Notes: a model not told the origin generated them from the sequence alone. Positions 42,113-51,573 are shown, counted from the first letter of the stretch. The stretch: 64,000 bases of DNA from Streptomonospora nanhaiensis (GCF_013410565.1 NZ_JACCFO010000001.1:6076001-6140000); one strand, 5' to 3'. Numbers and translations are program-made.

Positions 42113-43798
42113 TCAGTCGGCGACCGCGACGTCCTCGAACGGCGGGAACTCGCCCGCCTCGACCGTCGCGGCGGGCGCGCTCTCCGGCAGCGGGACCACG
42201 GTGAACAGCACCGCGCTCTCGCCGGCCTCCCGGTTGTGCAGCGGGTTGACGATCCGCGTGCTGAGCAGGTCCGGGCGGTCGGCGCCCTCCTGCTCCAGGC
42301 GCAGCGGCCGGTGGCGCAGGCCGGTGGCGGGGTCGGTGAGCGCGACCCCCGAGGTCCATGTCCCGCCGTCCTCGTTGAGCGGCGCGGTGTCCAGGAAGTC
42401 GATCGTGGACGCGGAGTCGACCCCGGTGAACTCGTAGAGGAGCAGGGCCGCCCCGCCGTCCAGGCGGCGCAGGTCCAGCAGCCGCAGCCGGGCCGTGCCC
42501 ATGTCGCCGCCGGTCGAGCCGAGGAGGTTGTACTCCTGCTCGAACTCCCGCGCGGGGCGCGCCTCACCCGAGGCCTCCGACGCCCCCGGGGACGGCGCGG
42601 CGGTGGGCGAAGGGCCGGCCGAGCCGCCGGGAGGCGCCTGCGCCTGGCCGGTGAAGCTGATGGTGACGCGGCGGTTGAGCCGCCGCCCCTCCTCGGTGTC
42701 GTTGTCGTAGAGGGGTTCGTCGGAGCCGAACCCCTCGGCGGTGAAGGTCACATCCCCGGCGACCAGGTCCTCCAGGGCGGAGGTGACGTTCTCCGCGCGT
42801 TCCCGTGAGAGCGGGTCGTTGATCGCGTCGTTGCCGGTGTCGTCGGTGTGGCCCGCCACGGTGACCTCGGCGGCGCCGGAGGCGTCGATCTGCTCGGCGG
42901 TGCGCGCCAGCACCTCCTCGGCCTCGGCGGACGGCTCCGACTCGTTGGTCGCGAACAGGACGTCGGCGGAGAGGTCGATGCTGGTGGACTCGGCGTCGGT
43001 GCGGACGGCCTGGCTGGCGTCGGCGGCCTCCACGGCGGTGCCCCAGGCCAGCGTGTCCGGCTCGGCCGCGGGTACGTCCTCGGGCATCCGCAGGGTCTGC
43101 CCCTCCGGTGCGCTCGGCGCGCGGTCGGTGACGGGCACGTCCACAAACGGCGGCGCGGCGTCGGTGAAGACGGTGGCGGTATCGGTGCCCGCCGGCGCCG
43201 GGTGCACGGTGTAGAACGTCATCTCCTCGCCCGGGTCGAGGAAGGAGTCCAGTTCGTCGTTGTTGCTGCACAGGCAGTCGACGTCGTGCGCCTGCTCGGA
43301 GGGGATGCGGTAGGGCAGCTGCAGCGCGCGGTTCTGCACGTCGAGCACCGCGACACCCGAGGCCCGGCCTCGGGGGTACCTCCGGCTGCTGCCGACGCCG
43401 AACTCGTTCTGCAGCATGCCGAACGGGTGCACCGCGTGGTCGCCGTCCGCGGGGTCGCGGGACAGCCGCACCTGCACCACCAGGTGCCCCTCGTGGCGGT
43501 CGGCGGCCAGCAGGTCCACGCGGACCGAGGGCTCCTCGGGGGAGTAGTGGTAGCCGAGGACGGCGTCCTGCGGCCTGGGCCGGTCGTCGTCGGCGTACAG
43601 GGTGTCGTAGTACTCGACGGAACCGGCGGCCTGATGAGGCGCGCCGGACTCCCCTCCGGCGCTCTCGGAACCGCTTTCGGGGCCGGAGCCGGGCGGCGCC
43701 TCCGAGCAGGCGGTGGCCGCCAGGACGGCGGCGAGGGCGGCGGCCGAGGGCCGAACGAGCGCGCTCAGCGGGCGGCGGCGGTTGCTGCGGTGGGTCAC
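42113..43798 (-). CDS. Lipoprotein with OmpA-type peptidoglycan-binding domain
   Basis: 561 residues. Signal peptide with lipobox LAATAC (Cys31), an acidic Ser/Gly linker, an unknown N-terminal domain about 55-235, then an OmpA/MotB domain about 270-390. The latter shows SADVLFATNESEPSAEAEEVL, VTVAGHTDDTGNDAINDPLSRERAENV and LYDNDTEEGRRLNRRVTISF. The domain binds peptidoglycan diaminopimelate through Asp and Arg in these motifs. The C-terminal 160 residues repeat features of the N-terminal domain (VEAGEFPPFEDV versus TDAAPPFVDVPV), so a duplicated DUF4352-like beta domain flanks the OmpA domain. Cell-envelope role. Confidence 0.8.
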   Translation of the reverse strand: MTHRSNRRRPLSALVRPSAAALAAVLAATACSEAPPGSGPESGSESAGGESGAPHQAAGSVEYYDTLYADDDRPRPQDAVLGYHYSPEEPSVRVDLLAADRHEGHLVVQVRLSRDPADGDHAVHPFGMLQNEFGVGSSRRYPRGRASGVAVLDVQNRALQLPYRIPSEQAHDVDCLCSNNDELDSFLDPGEEMTFYTVHPAPAGTDTATVFTDAAPPFVDVPVTDRAPSAPEGQTLRMPEDVPAAEPDTLAWGTAVEAADASQAVRTDAESTSIDLSADVLFATNESEPSAEAEEVLARTAEQIDASGAAEVTVAGHTDDTGNDAINDPLSRERAENVTSALEDLVAGDVTFTAEGFGSDEPLYDNDTEEGRRLNRRVTISFTGQAQAPPGGSAGPSPTAAPSPGASEASGEARPAREFEQEYNLLGSTGGDMGTARLRLLDLRRLDGGAALLLYEFTGVDSASTIDFLDTAPLNEDGGTWTSGVALTDPATGLRHRPLRLEQEGADRPDLLSTRIVNPLHNREAGESAVLFTVVPLPESAPAATVEAGEFPPFEDVAVAD

Positions 43799-43820
43799 CG
43801 GGGCCTCTCCTGGGGGTGCG

Positions 43821-43855
43821 GTCAGCGGTCAGCGGTCAGTGGTGAGCGGTCAGCG
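43821..43855. repeat. Five tandem 7-bp repeats
   Basis: GTCAGCG, GTCAGCG, GTCAGTG, GTGAGCG, GTCAGCG directly upstream of the lipoprotein gene (its start is at 43798). Could alter promoter spacing by slippage, or be a multi-site operator. Confidence 0.7.
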
Positions 43856-44005
43856 GACGGGCGGGGGCGGGGCGGGGCCGCCGACGTGTGCGGCCCCGCG
43901 GTCGTTCGGACGGCCGCGCCTCCGGAAAAGGCCGGGAGAACAGCGGCCGGAAAAGGCCGGTGGCGGACAATCCGATGGGCGGGAGAGATCGGCGAGAATA
44001 CGGGC

Positions 44006-44836
44006 ATGGACCCCTGTACGGAACTCCGCGACTTCCTGCGTTCGCGCCGCGCGGCCATACAGCCCTGCGGCACCGTAGGTGTCCGCCACTCCGGTCGCCG
44101 GCGTGTTCCGGGCCTGCGCCGCGAGGAGGTCGCCGAACTCGCCGGGGTCAGCCCCGATTACTACCTGCGCCTGGAGCAGGGGAGGAACACGACCGTCTCG
44201 GTCCCCGTCCTCAACGCCGTGGCCCGCGTGCTGCGGCTCACCGATGTGGAGCGCGCGCACCTCATCCGCCTGGCGCGGCCCGCCGACGACCGGGTCCCCC
44301 TTGAGTTGCCCGAACGGGTCATGCCGGGCCTTCACGACATGCTGTCGAGGATCGGCGGCACCCCGGCCTACGTGGTCGGCCGCGCGACCGGCGTCCTGGC
44401 GTGGAACACGCGCGCGGCGGAGGTGTTCACGGACTTCGCGCGCATTCCCGAATCCGAGCGGAACATGGCGCGCATCATGTTCCTCACCCCGCTGGGCGCG
44501 GAGATGTTTCCGGACTGGACGGCCAAGGCGATATCCGTGGTCTCCTATCTGCGGATGAGCCGCGCCTATTATCCCGACGACCGGGAACTGCGGGCGCTGG
44601 TCGCCGAACTGGAGGAGAAAAGCCCGGAGTTTCGCCGGCTGCGCGACCTTCAACGCGTGGACGAGAAGACCCACGGGCGGTACCGGATCAGCGGCCGCGG
44701 GGGACCGGACTTCACCCTGGCGTACCGCGGCCTGCGCCTCCCGGAGGCGCCGCGGCAGACCCTCATCGTGTACTTCCCGGAGACCGAGGCGCCCGACCGC
44801 CTCCACCCGCCGGGCGCGCGCCCGCGCGGCGGGTGA
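44006..44836 (+). CDS. XRE-family regulator with MmyB-like ligand domain
   Basis: 276 residues; AGAATA ends 6 nt before ATG 44006, suggesting a leaderless mRNA. HTH_31 domain VPGLRREEVAELAGVSPDYYLRLEQGRNTTVSVPVLNAVARVL and the MmyB-like C-terminal half (MPGLHDMLSRIGGTPAYVVGRATGVLAWNTRAAEVF) are both clear. Such regulators usually control a neighbouring oxidoreductase; none is adjacent here. Confidence 0.85.
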   Translation: MDPCTELRDFLRSRRAAIQPCGTVGVRHSGRRRVPGLRREEVAELAGVSPDYYLRLEQGRNTTVSVPVLNAVARVLRLTDVERAHLIRLARPADDRVPLELPERVMPGLHDMLSRIGGTPAYVVGRATGVLAWNTRAAEVFTDFARIPESERNMARIMFLTPLGAEMFPDWTAKAISVVSYLRMSRAYYPDDRELRALVAELEEKSPEFRRLRDLQRVDEKTHGRYRISGRGGPDFTLAYRGLRLPEAPRQTLIVYFPETEAPDRLHPPGARPRGG

Positions 44837-45358
44837 GGCGCGCCCCCGCCTCGGCTCCCGCCTCCCCGGCCGCCCCCTGCACCGCACGGCACGTCCCGCT
44901 CCTCCTCCGTCGACACGTATGGGGCTCCATGCTCTCCACCCACGCCAATCCAGGAAGGGCACAGGCTCCCCTCTTGTGCGTCCCGTGCGCGCGTGCTAGG
45001 CGGCGAGCGGTCGGCGCAGCGGTTCAGCCCGCCGGGGTGCCGCCGAGCATCGAGCGGTAGACCTCCGTGAGGCGGGCGGGCCAGGGGGTGAAGGCACGCG
45101 GTGTGGGGCACGCCGACGAGGGGTTCGACGACGTCGGCGTAGAAGGAGCGGGCGAGGTCGAGGCCGGGGCGGACGTCCGTCATCTCCGTAACGCTACGGA
45201 GCGTGGCCAGGGGTCAACCGGTTGCCGCACCGTCCGGCAAGTCGGACATATGTTAGGAATCTACGTCGTAAAGGTCGTTCTGTCGGTGGCGCCGCCACCT
45301 ACTGGTGGAGCGGCGCAGCCGGGCGAGCCCCGGCGAAGGCCGGAGCCTCCCCCGCGCG
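44837..45358. other. 522-nt gap with a possible gene fragment and palindrome
   Basis: On the minus strand from 45183, MTDVRPGLDLARSFYADVV reads like the N-terminus of DUF4037-type nucleotidyltransferase-like proteins. It breaks after about 30 residues, and a second frame near 45025-45090 gives a short FTPWPARLTEVYRS end. This may be a gene remnant. CTCCGTA-ACGC-TACGGAG (45184-45201) in front of it is an operator-like palindrome. Confidence 0.3.
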
Positions 45359-46072
45359 TCAGTCGGCGGGGGCCGCGGCGGGCGCCAGGGCGAGGTCGAG
45401 GGCCGCCTCGACGTGCAGGCGCGTGGAGTCGAACACCGGCACCGGGCTGTCGCGCTCGCCGATGAGCAGGGTGATCTCGGTGCAGCCCAGGATCACGCCC
45501 TGTGCGCCGCGCTCGGCCAGCCGGGCGATGATCCGGCGGTACTCCGCGCGCGAGGACTCCTCGATCCGGCCCCGGGTCAACTCGTCGTAGATGACGGCGT
45601 CCACGACGGCGCGGTCGGCCGCCTCCGGGACCACCACCTCCACCCCGCGGGCGCGCATGCGGTCCCGGTAGAACGGCAGCTCCATGGTGTGGCGGGTGCC
45701 CAGCAGGCCCGCCCGGCGCAGGCCCGCCCCGGCCAGCCGCTCGGCCGTGCAGTCCACCAGGTGCAGGAACGGCACCCCCACCGCGGCCTCCACGGTGTCG
45801 GCCACCCGGTGCATGGTGTTGGTGCACAGCAGCACCAGGTCGACGCCCGCGCGCTCCAGGCCCCGGCCCGCCTCGGCCAGCGCCGCGCCGGCGGCGGCCC
45901 AGTCCCCGGCCCGCTGCATCGCCGCGACCTCGGCGAAGTCGAGGCTGTGCAGGACCACGCGGGCGCTGTGGTGGCCGCCGAGGCGCTGCCGCACCCCCTC
46001 GTTGAGCAGGCGGTAGTACTCCGCCGAGGACTCCCAGCTCATGCCTCCGATGAGGCCGATCGTTCGTGTCAT
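45359..46072 (-). CDS. Aspartate/glutamate racemase family protein
   Basis: 237 residues starting MTRTIGLIGGMSWESSAEYY, a signature of YgeA/aspartate racemases. The two catalytic cysteines are present: Cys83 in LLCTNTMH and Cys197 in ILGCTEITLL. Probably a PLP-independent broad-specificity amino-acid racemase. Divergent from a LysR gene 77 nt away that is likely its regulator. Confidence 0.9.
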   Translation of the reverse strand: MTRTIGLIGGMSWESSAEYYRLLNEGVRQRLGGHHSARVVLHSLDFAEVAAMQRAGDWAAAGAALAEAGRGLERAGVDLVLLCTNTMHRVADTVEAAVGVPFLHLVDCTAERLAGAGLRRAGLLGTRHTMELPFYRDRMRARGVEVVVPEAADRAVVDAVIYDELTRGRIEESSRAEYRRIIARLAERGAQGVILGCTEITLLIGERDSPVPVFDSTRLHVEAALDLALAPAAAPAD

Positions 46073-46148
46073 GCCCCCATCGTGGCCCGCTCCGCCGCCC
46101 CTAGGTAGCCCTGACCTTCTTGGCCAGGACCCAAGGGATACTTATGGC

Positions 46149-47081
46149 ATGACCGGCCCCGACCCCCACCGCCTGCTCGTCTTCCGCGAGATCGCCCGCG
46201 CGGGCTCCATCGGCGGCGCGGCCCGCGCGCTGGGCTGGACCCAGCCCGCGGTCAGCCAGCACCTGCGCGCGCTCGAACGCCAGGCCGGCCTGCCGCTGGT
46301 GGTCCGCGTGCCGCGCGGGGTGCGGCTGACCGAGGCGGGCGCGGTGCTGCTGCGCCACGCCGAGGCCGTCGCGTCGCGGCTGCGGGCCGCCTCCGACGAC
46401 CTGGCCGCGCTGAGCGACCTGCGGTCGGGCACCGTGCGGCTGGCGGCGTTCCCCTCGGCCGGGGCGACCCTGGTGCCCGCCGCGATCGGGCTGCTGGCCG
46501 AGCGCCATCCCGGCCTCGACGTCGGGCTGCGGGAGGCCGAGCCGCCCGAGGCGCTCGACCTGCTGCGGACCGGCGCGGTGGACGTCGCGGTCGCGTTCGC
46601 CCACGCCGGGGCGCCGCCGCCGGAGGAGGCGGGCCTGGTCGGCTTGCCCCTGGGGGCGGACCCGGTCCGGCTCGTGGTGCCGGCCGCGCGCACCGGGCCG
46701 GCGGCCGGCCTGGCGGACCTGGCCGGGGAGCGCTGGATCGCCGGCTGCGAGCGGTGCACGGCCTCCCTGGTGCGGGCCTGTGCCGACGCGGGGTTCGCGC
46801 CCGACATCCGGCACGCCACCGACGACTACGTGGTGACCCAGGCGCTGGTGGCGCGGGGGCTGGGGGTGGCGCTGCTGCCCGGACTGGCCCTGGCCGCCTT
46901 CCGCCACCCCGAGGTGGCGGTGCACGACGTGCCGGGGGTGCGCCCGCGCGCGCTGCACGCCTTCCACCATCGCGAGGCCGACCAGATCCCGGCCGTCCGC
47001 GCCGCCGTGCTCGCGCTGCGCGACGCCCGCCGCGCCGACCAGGCGTCCGCATCCGGCCAGGCGCCGCGCGCGGGCTCCTGA
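46149..47081 (+). CDS. LysR-family regulator
   Basis: 310 residues from ATG 46149. N-terminal winged helix LLVFREIARAGSIGGAARALGWTQPAVSQHLRALERQAGLPLVVR and a LysR substrate domain with GLGVALLPGLAL. The upstream gap includes CTTGG...CCAAG arms near 46118-46134, a candidate LysR site shared with the divergent racemase gene. A short hairpin (47126-47147) follows. Confidence 0.85.
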   Translation: MTGPDPHRLLVFREIARAGSIGGAARALGWTQPAVSQHLRALERQAGLPLVVRVPRGVRLTEAGAVLLRHAEAVASRLRAASDDLAALSDLRSGTVRLAAFPSAGATLVPAAIGLLAERHPGLDVGLREAEPPEALDLLRTGAVDVAVAFAHAGAPPPEEAGLVGLPLGADPVRLVVPAARTGPAAGLADLAGERWIAGCERCTASLVRACADAGFAPDIRHATDDYVVTQALVARGLGVALLPGLALAAFRHPEVAVHDVPGVRPRALHAFHHREADQIPAVRAAVLALRDARRADQASASGQAPRAGS

Positions 47082-47125
47082 CCCGGCCGGCGAAGGGCCC
47101 CGCGAGCGGCGGCGACGGCGCCGGA

Positions 47126-47147
47126 ACCGGCCCGGAGGAGGGCCGGT
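47126..47147 (+). terminator. Hairpin after lysR
   Basis: 8-bp perfect stem ACCGGCCC/GGGCCGGT with a 6-nt loop, 45 nt after the lysR stop. Confidence 0.45.
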
Positions 47148-47297
47148 GCGCCGCTTGCGGCCCCCTCGACGGTTCCGGGGCGGCCCGGCATACTCGTCCC
47201 CGTCGGCGTTTTCCGGCACCGAGACCGGCACCGAAAACCGGCGCGCGGGTTCGCGGCGCGCCGCATCCCCCGCCCGCCGAGTGACAGGGGCCCTCCC

Positions 47298-47573
47298 ATG
47301 GCCGAGCGACCACGACGGCGCAACCCGGTGGCGGTGGCGGTCCGCGCGATGACCGGCCGCCGCGAGGTCGAGTGGTACGGCACCGCCCTGCTCGCGACGG
47401 GGATCCCGGTGCTGATGGCCGGCGTGATGGGCCTGCTCCTGGTGGTGCAGGGCGACGACGCCCTGCCCTTCGCCCTGCGCTGCCTGGTGGTCGGCGCCGT
47501 CCTCACCGCCGCCAGCCTCGGGCTGCGTTCGTACTACCGGCGCGCGTACGAGGGCGGCGGCGCCGGGAAATGA
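47298..47573 (+). CDS. Small two-helix membrane protein
   Basis: 91 residues: a basic N-terminus, helices at about 26-50 and 56-76, and an Arg/Tyr-rich end. I do not recognise a family. It is 25 nt upstream of the VOC gene on the same strand. No clear ribosome site precedes the ATG. Confidence 0.5.
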   Translation: MAERPRRRNPVAVAVRAMTGRREVEWYGTALLATGIPVLMAGVMGLLLVVQGDDALPFALRCLVVGAVLTAASLGLRSYYRRAYEGGGAGK

Positions 47574-47598
47574 CGCCGCGGGCGCCTATCCTCGGGAC

Positions 47599-48039
47599 AT
47601 GGCCGTTCAACGCATGGACCACGTCGGTGTCGTCGTCGACGACCTCGCGGCGGCGACCGCGTTCTTCGTCGAACTCGGTCTGGAGGTGGAGGGCGAGGTC
47701 TCGGTCGAGGGGCCCTCGGTGGACCGCCTCGTGGGGCTCCACGACGTCAAGAGCGACATCGTGATGCTGCGGACCCCCGACGGCCACGGCGGGATCGAGT
47801 TGACGCGGTTCCGCGCGCCGGCGGCGGTCAGCGCCGAGCCCGAGGACCTGCCGCCCAACACGCTGGGCCTGCGGCGCGTCATGTTCGCCGTCGACGACCT
47901 CGACGACACCCTCGCCCGCCTGCGCACCCGCGGCGCCGAACCCGTCGGCGAGGTCGCGCGCTACGAGGACAGCTACCGGCTGTGCTACGTCCGCGGCCCC
48001 GAGGGCATCATCGTCGCGCTGGCCGAGCAGCTGGGCTGA
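47599..48039 (+). CDS. VOC (glyoxalase/bleomycin-resistance) family protein
   Basis: 146 residues starting MAVQRMDHVGVVVDDLAAATAFF, the canonical VOC strand-helix, with a second repeat from VMFAVDDLDDTLARL. Metal-binding positions His8 and Glu in GGIELTRF, and Glu in the final GPEGIIVALAEQ, are present, so a metal enzyme is possible. TATCCT lies 6 nt before ATG, suggesting its own leaderless promoter. Confidence 0.8.
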   Translation: MAVQRMDHVGVVVDDLAAATAFFVELGLEVEGEVSVEGPSVDRLVGLHDVKSDIVMLRTPDGHGGIELTRFRAPAAVSAEPEDLPPNTLGLRRVMFAVDDLDDTLARLRTRGAEPVGEVARYEDSYRLCYVRGPEGIIVALAEQLG

Positions 48040-48108
48040 GCCCCGCGCGGGAGGGCGGCCGGGCGGGCCGCCGCCCCGGGGCCGACCGCGCCGCCGCCGG
48101 GGCGCGCT

Positions 48109-50883
48109 TCAGGCCGTGGCCTCCTCCAGCAGCTCCAGCAGGTGGCGGTAGGGCCGGCCGGTGGCGCGCGCCAGGCCGATCTCGCAGGTGCGGTTGACCG
48201 ACGCGTGGGCGGCGCACCCGGCCGCGGCCACCGACGCGGCCTCGGCGCGGGTGGCCGAGGCGGTCAGCTCGGGGTGCAGCAGGCCGCGGTCGCCCGCGAA
48301 CGCGCAGCACTGCCAGTCGTCGGGCACCACCACCCGCTCGGCCACGGCCTCGGCGACCACGGCGATGGCGGGGTCCAGGCCCAGCCGGGTGGCCGAGCAG
48401 GTGGGGTGCAGGGCCAGCGAGGGCAGGCGGCGCCGCACGGTGAGGCGCGGCAGGAGGCGCTCGGCGGTGAAGGCCACCGCGTCGACCACCTCGACCTCGG
48501 CGGCCTGGGCGAGGCGGTCGAACCCCTCGGTGCAGGAGGCGGCGTCGCTGACGACGGGGATGCGGCCCTTGTCGGTGGCCTCGGCCAGGGCCGCCGCCAC
48601 CCGGCGGCGCATGGCCGCGTAGCCGTCGGTGTAGCCCTTGGACGACCACGGGGTGCCGCAGCACAGGCCCGCCACGCCCTCGGGCACCCGCAGCCGGACG
48701 CCCGCGCGCTCGGCCAGGCGCCCGAAGGCGGCCATCACGCCCGGCCCGCCCTCGGCCGGGGCGAACAGCGTGTTCAGGCACGAGGGGACGTAGACGGCGT
48801 CGGCCTCGGCCGCGCGCACCGGGCGGCGCCGCCGGCCGCCGCGCGGCAGGTCGGGGGTCCACTGGGGCACGGCCTCGGCGCCGGCCACCGCGCGCGCCGC
48901 ACGGCTGGCGGCCTCGGGCACCCGGCCCGGCGCGGCGGCGGCGGTGTCCAGGGCGAGGTTCATGGCCCGGGTGACGCCGTCCCAGTGCCGTGCCGCGGTC
49001 TTCCAGCCCTGCTGGGCGAGGCGGCCGTGGCGCTCGGCGCGCAGCCGCTTGGTCAGCTCGCCGGTGTTGATCTGGACGGGGCAGGCGGTGGCGCACATGC
49101 CGTCCACGGCGCAGGTGTCCACGGCGTCGTAGCCGTACTCCTCCTCCAGCCGGCGGGCCAGCGCGTGGTCGCCGGCGGCCTGGGCGGCGGCCAGTTCCCG
49201 GCGCAGCACGATGCGCTGGCGCGGGGTGGTGGTCAGGTCGCGGCTGGGGCACACCGGCTCGCAGTAGCCGCACTCCACGCACCGGTCCACCTCGGGCTCC
49301 ACGGCGGGGGAGACCTTGAGGTCGCGCAGGTGGGCGCGGGGGTCGTCGGTGAGGACGACACCGGGGTTGAGCGTGCCGCCGGGGTCGCACAGCCGCTTGA
49401 CCTCGCGCATGACCTCGTACAGTTCGTCGCCGTACTGGCGGCGGACGAACGGGGCCATGACGCGGCCGGTGCCGTGCTCGGCCTTGAGCGTGCCGCCCCG
49501 GTCGAGGACGGCGGCGACCATGTCCTCGGTGAAGTCGGCGTAGCGCCGCACGTCGGTGGCGAAGTGCTCGTTGAGCATGAAGTGCAGGTTGCCGTCTTTG
49601 GCGTGGCCGAAGATGACGCTGTCCTCGTAGCGGTAGCGGGCGAACAGCGCGGTGAGGTCGCCGCACAGGCCGGCAAGTTCGGGCACGGGGACGGCGACGT
49701 CCTCCAGCAGCGCGGTGGTGCCGCTGGGGCGCGCCCCGGCGACCGCGGCGTAGAGGCCCTTGCGGATGTGCCACAGCGCGGCCCGGGCGGCGGAGTCGCG
49801 GCTGAGCCGCGCGGGGGCGGCCAGGCGCAGGTCGGCGAAGACCCGTTCGGCGGCGCGCTCGCGCTCGGCCAGCGCCTCGGTGTCGGCCTCCTGCCACTCC
49901 ACCAGCAGGGCGGCGTGCTCCTCGACGGTGAGGGCGCGCAGCACGTCGCCGGCCTTGGGGTCGGCCTGTGCCACACGCAGGGACTCCGCGTCCAGCAGTT
50001 CGACGGCGGCGGGCTCGGCCTCCACCAGGCGCGGCATGGCGTCCATGGCCGCGCGCAGGGTGGGGAAGACGAGCAGGACGGTGGCGGCCAGGGGGTGGGC
50101 CGGGACCGTGCGCAGCACCGCCTCGGCGACGAACCCGAGCGTGCCCTCGCTGCCCACGGCCAGGTGGGCGAGGATCTGGGCGGGGGAGTCGTGGTCCAGG
50201 AGGCTGTTGAGGCCGTAGCCCATGGTGTTCTTCAGCGAGAACTGGGCGGTGATGCGGCGGACGGAGTCGGGGTCGGCGCGCACCCGGTCGCGCAGCCGCT
50301 CCAGGCCGGCGGCGAGGTCGGGCTCCAGCGCGCGCAGGCGGGCGTCGGCGTCGGGGGCGCCGGTGTCCAGGACGGTGCCGCCGGCCAGGACCAGGGTGAG
50401 CGACTCCAGGGTCCGGTAGGTGTTGGCGTGGGTGCCGCAGGTCATGCCGCTGGAGTTGTTGGCGACGACGCCGCCGATGGTGCACGCCGACTCGCTGGCG
50501 GGGTCGGGGCCGAGCTTGCGGCCGTAGGGGGCGAGCCGGGCGTTGACCTGGCGCAGCACGGCGCCCGGCTGGACGCGCACGCGTGCGCCGTCGTCGAGCA
50601 CCTCCACGGAGCGGAAGTGGCGGCGCGTGTCGACCAGCAGGTTGCCGCTGACGGCCTGCCCGCTCAGGCTGGTGCCGCCGGAGCGGAAGGTCAGGGGCAG
50701 GCCCGCCCGCAGGAGCGCCGCCACCTGGCCGGTGTCGCGTGGCACGAGCACGGCCTGGGGGGTGAGCAGGTAGTGCGAGGCGTCGTGGGCCATGCCGAGC
50801 CGGTCGCTGACCCGCGTCCGGGCGATGCCGGGGACGGCCGTCTCGACGGCGGACAGGACGGCGCGGTCCGGCGTTTCGATCAC
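48109..50883 (-). CDS. FAD-linked oxidase fused to Fe-S domain (D-lactate/D-2-hydroxyacid dehydrogenase type)
   Basis: 924 residues from GTG 50883 behind a GGGGGAG site. Residues about 40-460 form a VAO-type FAD domain: RSGGTSLSGQAVSGN, GRKLGPDPASESACTIGGVVANNSSG and HGTGRVMAPFVRRQYG. This continues into a C-terminal region with 4Fe-4S ligands CVECGYCEPVCPSRDL and CAVDGMCATACPVQIN. Two CCG-type domains follow (AGLCCGTPWSSKGY, WQCCAFAGDRG). This GlcD-GlcF fusion oxidises D-lactate, glycolate or D-2-hydroxyglutarate and passes electrons to the quinone pool. It is monocistronic. Confidence 0.9.
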   Translation of the reverse strand: MIETPDRAVLSAVETAVPGIARTRVSDRLGMAHDASHYLLTPQAVLVPRDTGQVAALLRAGLPLTFRSGGTSLSGQAVSGNLLVDTRRHFRSVEVLDDGARVRVQPGAVLRQVNARLAPYGRKLGPDPASESACTIGGVVANNSSGMTCGTHANTYRTLESLTLVLAGGTVLDTGAPDADARLRALEPDLAAGLERLRDRVRADPDSVRRITAQFSLKNTMGYGLNSLLDHDSPAQILAHLAVGSEGTLGFVAEAVLRTVPAHPLAATVLLVFPTLRAAMDAMPRLVEAEPAAVELLDAESLRVAQADPKAGDVLRALTVEEHAALLVEWQEADTEALAERERAAERVFADLRLAAPARLSRDSAARAALWHIRKGLYAAVAGARPSGTTALLEDVAVPVPELAGLCGDLTALFARYRYEDSVIFGHAKDGNLHFMLNEHFATDVRRYADFTEDMVAAVLDRGGTLKAEHGTGRVMAPFVRRQYGDELYEVMREVKRLCDPGGTLNPGVVLTDDPRAHLRDLKVSPAVEPEVDRCVECGYCEPVCPSRDLTTTPRQRIVLRRELAAAQAAGDHALARRLEEEYGYDAVDTCAVDGMCATACPVQINTGELTKRLRAERHGRLAQQGWKTAARHWDGVTRAMNLALDTAAAAPGRVPEAASRAARAVAGAEAVPQWTPDLPRGGRRRRPVRAAEADAVYVPSCLNTLFAPAEGGPGVMAAFGRLAERAGVRLRVPEGVAGLCCGTPWSSKGYTDGYAAMRRRVAAALAEATDKGRIPVVSDAASCTEGFDRLAQAAEVEVVDAVAFTAERLLPRLTVRRRLPSLALHPTCSATRLGLDPAIAVVAEAVAERVVVPDDWQCCAFAGDRGLLHPELTASATRAEAASVAAAGCAAHASVNRTCEIGLARATGRPYRHLLELLEEATA

Positions 50884-51032
50884 GGTGGTGCTCCCCCTCG
50901 CTGGTGTGGGCGCGGGCCGGGCCGGACCACCGGCGGCACCCGGGCGGGCCGGGCGGCCTTGGGCGGTGGTGCCCGGAGCGCCAGGTCACGCGGGTCGAGG
51001 ATACTCGCGCGCGCACCGCCCGCCGCGGACGA

Positions 51033-51068
51033 CCCGCCCTGCGGCGCCGCCCGGGGGCGCAGGGCGGG
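51033..51068. terminator. Terminator after the zinc-ribbon membrane gene
   Basis: 11-bp perfect stem (51033-51043 with 51058-51068), 14-nt loop, downstream of the minus-strand gene that ends at 51112. Confidence 0.55.
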
Positions 51069-51111
51069 GCCGGGCGGTTAGGCGGCGGTGGACGCGGCGG
51101 CGGGCCGGGGG

Positions 51112-51573
51112 TCAGCCCAGCGGGCCGCCGGGCTTCCAGCCCTCCTCGGCCAGGGCGGCCACGGCGGGGTGCTCGCGGGCGTGGCGCTCGGGGCGGGGGG
51201 CGAGGAACCGCCAGGGGAGCCGGTGCTGCCGCACGCCCAGCCACAGGCCCAGCCAGGCCAGGGTCCAGATCCAGGGGAAGACGATCTGCCAGGAGTCGGC
51301 CCAGGGGTCGCCGCCGAGGTAGGAGCCCGCCATCAGCACGGTGGGCAGGCCGGTGACCAGGGCCGAGCCGAGGAAGACCCATCGCGTGACGCGTTCGACG
51401 CCGTGCCCGAACCAGCACCGCGCGCACCGGGGGATGTTCACCCACGCCCGCTCCGAGCGCACGTGGACCGCCACGAGCAGGGGCGTGTACTGGGCGTTCC
51501 GGTACATGTCAAAACGCAGGTAGTCGCCACCGCGAATCGGACCGGAGCAGAACCAGCACTCGACGGGGTTCAT
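51112..51573 (-). CDS. Zinc-ribbon membrane protein of unknown function
   Basis: 153 residues, ATG 51573; TATTCT lies about 8 nt upstream, so a leaderless mRNA is likely. The N-terminus has CWFCSG and about 40 residues later CARCWFGH, which could build a four-Cys zinc site. Two hydrophobic helices follow at about 60-78 and 90-108, then a basic C-terminus. I do not know the family. A palindrome ATTTTC-GGGC-GAAAAT (51619-51634) lies upstream of the start. Confidence 0.6.
   Translation of the reverse strand: MNPVECWFCSGPIRGGDYLRFDMYRNAQYTPLLVAVHVRSERAWVNIPRCARCWFGHGVERVTRWVFLGSALVTGLPTVLMAGSYLGGDPWADSWQIVFPWIWTLAWLGLWLGVRQHRLPWRFLAPRPERHAREHPAVAALAEEGWKPGGPLG

Noticed and set aside
48142-51081. 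979-residue plus-strand frame over the FAD/Fe-S dehydrogenase
   Set aside because: Shadow of the minus-strand gene, which carries FAD and Fe-S motifs. The plus frame is low-complexity Gly/Ala/Gln/His.
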